Source: Flavobacteriales bacterium (GTDB lineage Bacteria; Bacteroidota; Bacteroidia; Flavobacteriales_E; Vicingaceae). Taken from it: a stretch of 6,107 nt of DNA. Both the position numbers and the translations under genes were made by a program. Under the pieces are notes generated by a model that worked only from the letters and a program-made list of their open reading frames with translations, had not been told where the DNA came from and made no database searches. Shown here piece after piece: positions 1 to 5,911 of this stretch (position 1 is its first letter; each line of letters starts with the position of its first letter). Where the stretch lies: NCBI GenBank assembly GCA_020635825.1, contig JACJZA010000037.1, positions 1 through 6,107 on the forward strand, in the 5' to 3' direction.

Positions 1-1395
1 TCTCTTTCAATAAAACCTTTGAAAATGAAGTTTTCAATGATTTTTGCTCTTGTTACAGGTTTTCCAAGTCCCTTTCGTTCAACTTCTACACTTTTAATGC
101 GTCATTTCCTGCAAGCTCCATAGTCTTTAGGAGAAGATTTCCCGTAAAATGCTTCGCCGGGGATGTGTATTTTTCTTTTTTATATATTCCTTTAAATAAT
201 TTGTAAATCCAATATCTACAATCACTTTGCCACTACTTGTGAATTCAAATCCGTCAAATGTAGCCAAAATTTTTATCGTATTCTCAATTAAAGGATAACC
301 TACACTTGTGTGTAGCTTATTTAAAACAAGTTCATATACCGTCAATTCGCTTTCTGAAAATGAAGTTAAGTCCTCATTCATACTCCTGCTGTCGGTATAA
401 TCGCATGATGGTCTGTAACCTTTTTAGAATTAAATACCGTCTTGATACGCTCTGCATAAAAATCATACTTTCCAATAAACATCTGCTGTCTGTTCTGGGA
501 TAGGTAATCAGTTTTTTCTCGTATAAACTTTGTGCATAATCTAATGTCTGCTTTGCACTCTATCCAAAATATTTATTGCACTCTCTTTGAAGGGTAGTTA
601 AATCAAATGGTAGCTCAGGTTTTGTTATCTTTTCCTTTTGAAAGACATAGGTAACTCCAATGGTGTTTCCTACCAAATTTAGTAACTGGTCTGCAACTGT
701 TTTATCATCAATTCTATCGGTAGAAAGGATAAATCCGTCTAAATCAAGCTCTACTGTAAAATATTTTTCTTTCTTGAAATTTGCTATCTCGTCATCTCTT
801 TTCACTATCATTACAAGAGTAGGTGCCTGAACTCTACCTACAATGTAATTTTGTTTATATAGGCACGAATACAGTCTGCTCAAATTCATTCCTACAAGCC
901 AATCCGATATTGCCCTTGCTTGTGCAGATTCAAATAGATTATCGTAAAAACTTCCATCTTTTAGATTATCAAAGCCATCTCTAATTGCACTATCTTCCAT
1001 AGAGGAAATCCAAAGGCGTTTCATCATCTTTTTACAATTTGCCTGATTATATACAAGCCTGAAGATCACTTCTCCTTCACGCCCTGCATCGCAGATGTTT
1101 ATCACAATGTCTATATCCTTATCGTTCATCAGCTTTTTAAGAAATATAAATTGTTTCTTTGTGGACTTTGCAATCTCATACTTATATTCTCTTGGAATAA
1201 TCGGTAAATCCGCCATATTCGACTTTGTGTACTTTTCATCATAGCTTTCCGGATTTGCCATCTGCACTGATGATCTACACACCAAGATACCTTATAACCA
1301 TTTCTTTAATAATATCCGTCTTTCTTTTTTGTAGCTCCGATCACTTTAGCAATAGAGATTGCAACACTTGGCTTTTCAAAAATTACAAGTTTCAT
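1..1395 (-). pseudogene. topB: Decayed topoisomerase III (topB), N-terminal and central part
   Basis: This was a type IA DNA topoisomerase III of the kind carried by Tn1549/CTn-like conjugative elements. The original start is ATG at 1393-1395 behind an AGGAAG site and begins MKLVIFEKPSVA. Recognisable in order are the Toprim motif DAGREGE, the block AISDWLVGMNLSRLYSCLY, VGRVQAPTL, the catalytic-tyrosine motif LITYPRTDSR (Tyr codon 500-502), KVTDHHAIIPT, and KGLGKPVTRAKIIENF. The gene is broken many times: TAA at 1306-1308 after codon 29, a one-base shift near 1268-1270, TAG at 560-562 where the family has Tyr (FGYSAKQTLDYAQ), shifts near 480 and 385, a shift or small deletion near 165, and a lost A in the run at 92-95. 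The longest open pieces (560-1285 and 127-381) are fragments of it, not genes. It continues in frame at 6107 if the ends are joined. Confidence 0.93.
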
Positions 1396-1425
1396 ATATT
1401 TTTCTTCCTGTTTTCAATATAATAT

Positions 1426-1449
1426 GGCGAAAGATTTTACTCTCTCGCC
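1426..1449 (-). promoter_or_regulatory. Hairpin just upstream of the topB remnant
   Basis: On the minus strand GGCGAGAGA and TCTTTCGCC form a 9-bp stem with one G-U pair and a 6-base loop, ending 31 bases before the original topB start. No U-run follows, so it does not look like a normal intrinsic terminator. It may have been a leader hairpin controlling topB, or the end of the preceding ICE transcript. The function is inferred only from position. Confidence 0.45.
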
Positions 1450-1455
1450 CTGTGT

Positions 1456-1489
1456 TTTGCACCAAATATTATATAATTTTTGATGCAAA
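1456..1489 (-). promoter_or_regulatory. Hairpin containing a perfect -10-like TATAAT
   Basis: The minus strand reads TTTGCATCAAA, a 12-base AT-only spacer, then TTTGGTGCAAA. All 11 positions pair, one as U-G. The spacer contains TATAAT (1473 down to 1468). No good -35 box sits 16-18 bases upstream, so a topB promoter under a palindromic operator is possible but unproven. The other stretch between the HEPN gene and topB (1490-1576) shows no gene I can support. Confidence 0.35.
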
Positions 1490-1576
1490 AAGTTCATCTT
1501 AACATTTTAGAGGCATTAAAAACGCAAAATGCAACTTACTACCGGGAATTATATCCAGTAATGAGGTGTCTGTCTT

Positions 1577-2995
1577 CTATAATATAAAATTCAGATGAAA
1601 CAAATCATTTATGGATTTTTTTATGTATTTTTCATCGATTTCATAGTGTTTCAATTGAAGTGCATAAATGACGTATTCAAGATAAATTAAATCCAATAGA
1701 GATATACCAATAAATTTCTTATCCAAGTCACCATGTGCAAAATGGTTTCTCTGATCGGCTAAGCGTTCTCCCATGTCTGGGTACACTAAACTCTTACCAT
1801 TTGATTTGTAAAGATGACTTCCGAAAACTCCAATTATTTTATCAAAATCCTCACCCATTTTGATAATTTCAGTTTGAAGAGAATCACTCTTAACCAATTT
1901 CTTTAAAAACTGGTATTTTTTCTTTAACTTACCAGAAGATGATTCAATAAGTTTTTGAATTTCTTCAGTGGCTGCTTTTTCGACTTTTACGGTTGCTTCT
2001 TTTTTAGGAACACCTTCTGGATATTCGCGATGGAATTCCCATTCAAATGCAGTTATAGTCATTATAAAACTAGATGCATCTATGTGACACCCTGATTCGT
2101 ATGTATTTGGGAAATGACGTGTATACAATAAATTATTTGCAATATCATTTAAGATTTTTCCTTCAGATCCAGAAATATATTCTTGTTTAATAAATCTACC
2201 TTTTTTTAAGGTATCCAATTCCGTTTTACCATTTCCTTCAACTATATGCATTGTAGCAAATGGTTCATGCTTCCCCCCCTCGTGAGGAGACAAAAGTTCA
2301 ACTGTCGGAAGAAATATATTTTTTCTGTAACATAGGAACTGTAAGAATTCTCTTGCTATACGCCATAGACGGATAATAAATGTATAATCATCTGTCGGTT
2401 TAAACTCAAATATCATAGTAGAAGTCAATGATATAGGCGCTTCTTTAATATTATTATTCAGTTTTCTTGATACACTAAAATACACTTTTACTTTTTTATC
2501 ATCAACTTTAAAGATTTGTTTTTTTGTTGTTGTTGAATCAAAGTCTAATGTAGTTATAGAAAAAACACCTGTGCTTGAAAGCTTTTTGTTATCAATTGTA
2601 TATTGGTATGCCCTATTCACAGGATAAATGAAATTAAGCTCAGAATTACTGAAAGATATTTTATCAATCATTTCCCTATCATATTTACAAATGATATATG
2701 CAAATACTTCAACTAAAAGTACTGAATTATAGCTATCTATATTTTTTTCTGGTTGCATCAAAAAGATAATTTTATTTTCATTCTCGTTGCACTTTCCAAT
2801 CAAAAACGGTTTGTCCATTTTTAATTGATTACCAGATGTATATAATCCTTCTCCAATATTCGTCATAAGCCAATCCATCTCAATCTCATGTTTTTTATTA
2901 TCTGGCGGTACTAATCTCAGTTTTTGACCGTCAAATACGAATGAAAAATCAACATCACGATATTGTAATTTTCCTGTATATATTGTTAATTCCAT
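1577..2995 (-). CDS. ApeA-like HEPN-domain protein, candidate anti-phage ribonuclease
   Basis: This is an intact 472-residue soluble protein with no signal peptide or membrane segment. The start ATG (2993-2995) has a consensus AAGGAGG site (3005-3011) nine bases upstream. Residues about 1-240 form a beta-rich N-terminal region ending in a helix (about 205-230, IIRLWRIAREFLQFLCYRKN) that resembles the end of the ApeA N-terminal domain. Residues about 290-460 look like an ApeA-type HEPN domain: an early helix with the acidic ITAFEWEFHREYP (314-326) and, after a lysine-rich linker (331-370), RNHFAH (Arg416 to His421), the R-x4-H motif of metal-independent HEPN ribonucleases. In known ApeA systems such a protein alone causes abortive infection, presumably by RNA cleavage. 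Here it stands alone between two pseudogenes, with no partner transferase, so a HEPN-MNT toxin-antitoxin pair is unlikely. HEPN is well supported; ApeA membership rests on overall layout; the defence role is inferred. Confidence 0.72.
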   Translation of the reverse strand: MELTIYTGKLQYRDVDFSFVFDGQKLRLVPPDNKKHEIEMDWLMTNIGEGLYTSGNQLKMDKPFLIGKCNENENKIIFLMQPEKNIDSYNSVLLVEVFAYIICKYDREMIDKISFSNSELNFIYPVNRAYQYTIDNKKLSSTGVFSITTLDFDSTTTKKQIFKVDDKKVKVYFSVSRKLNNNIKEAPISLTSTMIFEFKPTDDYTFIIRLWRIAREFLQFLCYRKNIFLPTVELLSPHEGGKHEPFATMHIVEGNGKTELDTLKKGRFIKQEYISGSEGKILNDIANNLLYTRHFPNTYESGCHIDASSFIMTITAFEWEFHREYPEGVPKKEATVKVEKAATEEIQKLIESSSGKLKKKYQFLKKLVKSDSLQTEIIKMGEDFDKIIGVFGSHLYKSNGKSLVYPDMGERLADQRNHFAHGDLDKKFIGISLLDLIYLEYVIYALQLKHYEIDEKYIKKSINDLFHLNFIL

Positions 2996-3210
2996 CCTTT
3001 AATTCCTCCTTCCTTAACATCTAAGCTACTATCCAAAAATTCCTGATATCTAATTTACTCACTCAATTTGCTTTATCTAATCCGATATAACAACTTGACG
3101 CAAATTTTTAAGTAGATATGTTTCCATAATAAAATAACCAAATCTTTTCAGGATTTAGGCTTCAAATCAAAACTCTCAAAAAAGCCAGGAAATACGCCAT
3201 TTTCTGACTC
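2996..3210. other. Gap between the HEPN gene and the RlmD remnant; no gene seen
   Basis: Apart from the ribosome binding site at 3005-3011, nothing coding is recognisable here. A weak minus-strand promoter candidate for the HEPN gene is TTGCGT, 17 bases, TTAGAT (only three of six -10 bases match). The segment just after the methyltransferase stop codon is a plausible place for an old element junction, but I see no clear repeat to prove it. Confidence 0.4.
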
Positions 3211-3449
3211 TTATTTGTCTTTTCTTGACATCAATACTACAGTTTCAGCATGATATGTGTTAGAAAACATGTTGAAAGATTTTACTATATTTACTTTGAA
3301 TCCTTTTTTTGTAAATATTTTTAAGTCTCTTGCGAGTGTTGCGTGGTCGCAGAGATATAAATTATTTCTTATTTTACTTTTTCATATGTTTTTCCAAGTA
3401 CTCACTGGTTTAATCCGGTTCTCAGATGGTCAACAAGTATGTAGCCATA
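3211..3449 (-). pseudogene. rlmD: C-terminal remnant of an RlmD/RumA-family rRNA m5U methyltransferase
   Basis: The family uses S-adenosylmethionine to make 5-methyluridine in 23S rRNA. Only the last third of the catalytic domain remains. Read on the minus strand it shows YILVDHLRTGL (the family's DPPRTGL motif, second position mutated), then a region with TGA at 3402-3404 and TAA at 3369-3371. It then has EIIYIS followed, after a one-base loss, by CDHATLARDLK, which is the catalytic-cysteine motif (family SCDPATLARDL). The C-terminus is FNMFSNTYHAETVVLMSRK, ending at TAA 3211-3213. Upstream homology stops at about 3449, where very AT-rich DNA begins. The 3' end of this gene type is a known ICE integration target in streptococci (rum/rumA), so the fragment may mark an old insertion boundary. 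The exact paralogue (RlmD versus RlmCD) cannot be told. Confidence 0.8.
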
Positions 3450-3487
3450 TTTTTTTTATTTTTCTTAAATGTTATGTTGCATCATAA

Positions 3488-3643
3488 GCATAAATATGTT
3501 TAAATTATTTAATAATTTTATTTATTTTTAAAATGTTAAATTTATATTTTTATTATAACAAATAAAAATAAAATATTTTTATTATTTTTCTAATAAATTG
3601 ATAAAATGTTATATTTAAAAAATATTTTTATTATAAAATAAAA
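3488..3643. repeat. Almost pure A+T block with imperfect direct repeats
   Basis: This gene-free block contains almost no G or C. The 13-base word ATATTTTTATTAT occurs at 3544-3556, 3573-3585 and 3622-3634. A longer imperfect repeat beginning AAAATGTTA starts at 3530 and again at 3603 (73 bases apart), followed each time by ATTTA and then the 13-base word. Such DNA melts easily and could be an unwinding element or simply degenerate spacer. The spacings (29 and 49) are not the regular turns expected of replication iterons. Confidence 0.6.
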
Positions 3644-3665
3644 AAACAGAGCATAAGCTCTGTTT
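3640..3665 (-). terminator. Intrinsic terminator after the RlmD-like tail
   Basis: On the minus strand a 9-bp perfect stem (AAACAGAGC, loop TTAT, GCTCTGTTT) runs directly into a T-rich stretch continuing to about 3640. It lies about 55 bases beyond the stop codon at 3721-3723 and would end transcription of the fused remnant starting at 4120, as it presumably once ended the methyltransferase gene. Confidence 0.8.
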
Positions 3666-3720
3666 CTGTTATTTTTAAATGAATAATACTTGTATTATTA
3701 ACTTTTTTAATTTTGACTGT

Positions 3721-4120
3721 TTATTTGCGTGTAATTATTACTACTGTTTTCACATGTGTTGTCTGTTGGATAAGAACACAATTTATTAACCTCGTTGCTT
3801 GACTAAGGTTTATCTCATTAACATCTCTATTTTTAGAAATGGTCTGAATTAGATCAAAGATATAGTCCACATTTTTGTATGTGCCATAGTCCTCTAAAAT
3901 GGGGATACCCTTTTGATCTAGCCTAACGGTTCTTCCGAAGCGTTCTCTCCAATGTCACAAGCTGTCGCTTCAGGATTTTTATCATAAATACTTAACTGAC
4001 TTCTAAAATCGTATTTCTGGTTATTTCCGACAACTTTTAAGAGCTTCAGATACTCTGCTTCATATGCATAACATCTTGTTTTATAAGCTCCAAAATGTTA
4101 TGAAAATCATTTATTCGCAT
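3721..4120 (-). pseudogene. Frameshifted LtrC/ArdC-like ICE protein remnant with RlmD-like tail
   Basis: The start ATG (4118-4120) follows a strong AAGGAGG site. The conceptual protein needs three frames: MRINDFHNILELIK, then (one A lost in the run 4079-4082) RCYAYEAEYLKLLKVVGNN, SQLSIYDKNPEATAC, then (one base lost near 3950-3953) WRERFGRTVRLDQKGIPIL and VDYIFDLIQTISKNRDVNE. This matches the N-terminal ArdC-like region (WxERFGRxV, KGIPI) of the large LtrC/DUF3849-type proteins of Tn1549-family ICEs. These are normally far longer, so most of the gene is missing. After DVNEINL the reading frame continues into QQTTHVKTVVIITRK, stop at 3721-3723. That resembles the extreme C-terminus of RlmD-family methyltransferases (TTHVETVVLMSRK), suggesting an element-target fusion. 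The ICE identity is firm; the tail is less certain. Confidence 0.78.
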
Positions 4121-4140
4121 GTTTACCTCCTTCTTTTTTT

Positions 4141-4179
4141 AAAACAAAAAAGGCGGTTAGATTTACTCTAATCACCTTT
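4141..4179 (-). terminator. Intrinsic terminator downstream of the AlbA_2 gene
   Basis: The minus strand forms a 13-position stem (AAAGGTGATTAGA against TCTAACCGCCTTT, 11 Watson-Crick pairs plus mismatch or wobble) with a 5-base loop, running into TTTTTTGTTTT. It lies about 110 bases after the stop of the 4292-5710 gene and would separate it from the remnant starting at 4120. The bases between (4180-4291) show no gene. Confidence 0.75.
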
Positions 4180-4291
4180 AAATTCTGTGTGCTGCAACTT
4201 AAATTTTCTATTCTGACTTGCTAAAAAGCCTTATTTTACGGGTTTTATGTCTCATTCACAACATCATAAATCATGATATTGCAATTTACTG

Positions 4292-5710
4292 CTATTCATT
4301 CAGTTCCCAATGACCATTTTTTCCTTTCCCAACATACTTAATATTAGGAATTTCTTTTATATATCTTGTAATAGTTTTTTCACTAACTCCCAATATTATA
4401 GCTATATCTTTACGACTAACTCTACTATCCTCTTTAATCATATCTTTGATTATGTTTTTAATTTCTTCGAAGGACATTCGAGGGACATCTTGAGGGACAT
4501 TTCGAGGGACATTCTCTCCACCCACCTTCTGAGTCGCTATTTTCTTCAAAGGAATAATCGTTCTAAATATATCTCCCTCCTCAAACAGAGGATCAACACC
4601 TGAATATAGCCTTGTATATTTATAGGTGTTTCTCATACCGGAACCCAGTTCATCAGCAAGTCCTATTTCTCTAAATACTTTTGAGATAGCCGGATTTTTA
4701 GGGAAAGGCTCAAACTTTTGTAAATCCAATGCTCCCATACCATGAGTCAAGTTACTATTTTCAATCGTAATCTTCTCATCGTCAATAATCATTTTTGTAG
4801 GGAACCCACTTGAATAATCTCTGTGAGCCAATGTATTAGAAACAATTTCTCTAAGTATCCTATCCCTTGCATTGACATTTACGATTCCGTCTAATACAAA
4901 TAAGTCATTTAAATGCTTTTGTCCAAATGCTATAAGCCTATCGTAGCTATCAATCAAATTTGTTATTACAACATCTCTATCATCATATCTATCCTTGTTT
5001 TCAACTCTAAATATTGCATCGGTTTTATGTTGTGGAAGGACTGACATAATAGAGTTATCTTTTCCAAATAACAAAATGGCTGCTAATGTAATACCTTCAC
5101 GCTTTGTCTCCGGATCTGTCAGAATGAGATTTGCACTTCGGAGTAACTCATCAGCGCTCATATTTTCCCAAACATGATTTTTATTTCGAGCGGCTGCCAT
5201 GTTCTTAGCTTTATAAATAATAGAAGTATCAAGAAATTCAATATCGAGGTTTGGATACACCTTATTCACAAAATAGCTTCCCTGTTTCCTTGCATATAGC
5301 TTATAGACCAGTTCTGCATGGTTTGTGATATTAATGTCTCCTTCATAAGACCTGTCCAATATTCTACCATTATGCCTGCATACCTGATAACCTTCAGGCA
5401 CTCTGATATAAATTACTTTTTTACCGTCAATTTCAAATACTTTCGGCAATAAATAAAGTGGCGGATTCATCTTCTGCTGATTGTTGATAGATGTTGTAAA
5501 TTCTTTAATAACCTTATCTATTTTATCCTCACTAACACCAACAATGTCTCTTTTATCATTTATACCAAGTAAAATATGTCCTCCATTTCTATTGTTGAAA
5601 GAGCATACTGTGTCAAAGATATCTTTGGTTAAAGCATTCTTGGATTCTTTAAATTCAACATCTATCTTTTCTCCGTTTTGAATTAGCTTTTTTATTTCAT
5701 CTATAGTCAT
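4292..5710 (-). CDS. Schlafen/AlbA_2 - HATPase_c_4 - HTH protein (COG2865 type)
   Basis: This is an intact 472-residue cytoplasmic protein. The start ATG (5708-5710) sits ten bases after AAAGGTGGTGA (5721-5731). Residues about 13-135 form the AlbA_2 (Schlafen core-like) domain: EKIDVEFKES (14-23) and FNNRNGGHILLGIND (38-52). The middle region ends in the RecG-like/HATPase_c_4 module with REIVSNTLAHRDY (287-299), ITIENSN (314-320) and NPAISKVFREIGLADELGSG (339-358). A Val-Pro-Arg repeat linker (400-411) leads to a C-terminal helix-turn-helix (about 431-454, VSRKDIAIILGVSEKTITRY). Family members are annotated as putative transcriptional regulators or ATP-binding proteins, and AlbA_2 domains are associated with nucleic-acid binding or cleavage. 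It lies 19 bases after the AbrB-like remnant and probably shares its promoter, an arrangement typical of autoregulated modules. The exact target is unknown. Confidence 0.88.
   Translation of the reverse strand: MTIDEIKKLIQNGEKIDVEFKESKNALTKDIFDTVCSFNNRNGGHILLGINDKRDIVGVSEDKIDKVIKEFTTSINNQQKMNPPLYLLPKVFEIDGKKVIYIRVPEGYQVCRHNGRILDRSYEGDINITNHAELVYKLYARKQGSYFVNKVYPNLDIEFLDTSIIYKAKNMAAARNKNHVWENMSADELLRSANLILTDPETKREGITLAAILLFGKDNSIMSVLPQHKTDAIFRVENKDRYDDRDVVITNLIDSYDRLIAFGQKHLNDLFVLDGIVNVNARDRILREIVSNTLAHRDYSSGFPTKMIIDDEKITIENSNLTHGMGALDLQKFEPFPKNPAISKVFREIGLADELGSGMRNTYKYTRLYSGVDPLFEEGDIFRTIIPLKKIATQKVGGENVPRNVPQDVPRMSFEEIKNIIKDMIKEDSRVSRKDIAIILGVSEKTITRYIKEIPNIKYVGKGKNGHWELNE
4468..4512 (-). 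repeat. Tandem 12-bp repeat encoding the NVPR linker
   Basis: Plus-strand GGGACAT recurs at 4482, 4494 and 4506 at exact 12-base spacing, with a degenerate copy (AGGACAT) at 4471, 11 bases from its neighbour. The three regular copies encode NVPR-NVPQ-DVPR. The fourth, one base out of register, encodes MSFEE. Similar Asn-Val-Pro repeats are common linkers before the HTH in this family and probably vary in number by slippage. Confidence 0.8.
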
Positions 5711-5729
5711 CTACGTTATTTCACCACCT

Positions 5730-5828
5730 TTATTTTTCAATGTTTCCTTCAATAAAAGCCTTGGAATTCGGAATAGTAACTTGCCCTTTTGACATAACTT
5801 TTGCAGTATCCATAAATATATCTTTCAT
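5730..5828 (-). pseudogene. Miniature AbrB/MazE-like antitoxin remnant
   Basis: ATG at 5826-5828 opens a 32-codon frame whose first 20 residues, MKDIFMDTAKVMSKGQVTIP, carry the SKGQVTIP signature of AbrB/SpoVT (swapped-hairpin) DNA-binding proteins. It then jumps to KAFIEGNIEK and stops (TAA 5730-5732). The family normally continues with a helix (roughly PxxIRxxLGI) before a strand like FIVEGN, so an internal deletion of the fold's core is likely. Normal members have about 50-90 residues. It has its own promoter and an AGGGTGA site and lies 19 bases ahead of the AlbA_2 gene. It is probably a non-functional relic, though it could still act as a translated leader. The signature match is clear; the deletion is inferred. 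Confidence 0.72.
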
Positions 5829-5863
5829 ACTCGTTTTCTTTCACCCTACTTTTCCTACAAAAG

Positions 5864-5892
5864 ATTATAGCATTTTTAGGACATTTTTTCCA
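5864..5892 (-). promoter_or_regulatory. Promoter for the AbrB remnant and AlbA_2 gene
   Basis: On the minus strand TGGAAA (5892-5887, four of six -35 bases) is followed by a 17-base spacer and a perfect TATAAT (5869-5864). A TG one base upstream of the -10 makes it an extended -10 promoter. Transcription would begin near 5857, about 30 bases before the AbrB-like start. No other convincing promoter precedes the AlbA_2 gene. Confidence 0.7.
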
Positions 5893-5911
5893 CCTTGAAA
5901 TTAGTGCCAGC

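Noticed and set aside
127..381. Minus-strand 84-codon frame as a separate small gene
   Set aside because: Its sequence (ESELTVYELVLNKL, SGKVIVDIGFTNYLKEY) is the middle of topoisomerase III, between frameshifts.
306..503. Plus-strand open frame of 65 codons
   Set aside because: It lies antisense to the topB remnant, has no ribosome site and a composition expected of a shadow frame.
1225..1422. Plus-strand open frame of 65 codons
   Set aside because: It is antisense to the start of topB, whose minus-strand motifs explain the sequence.
1499..1545. Minus-strand short frame PGSKLHFAFLMPLKC
   Set aside because: It is only 15 codons, with no start or ribosome site; I could not tie it to a known family with confidence.
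3095..3122. Plus-strand promoter-like TTGACG, 16 bases, TATGTT
   Set aside because: It points toward the antisense side of remnants with no plus-strand gene downstream; one such match is expected by chance in AT-rich DNA.
3257..3487. Plus-strand open frame of 76 codons with hydrophobic stretches
   Set aside because: It is antisense to the recognisable methyltransferase remnant (CDHATLARDLK, AETVVLMSRK); the Phe/Leu richness comes from AT-rich DNA.
4310..5681. Plus-strand open frames at 4310-4603, 4995-5177 and 5481-5681
   Set aside because: All lie antisense within the well-supported AlbA_2 gene and lack ribosome sites.
1577..5710. Both intact proteins being exactly 472 residues
   Set aside because: They share no sequence or domain similarity, so equal length is a coincidence and not a duplication.
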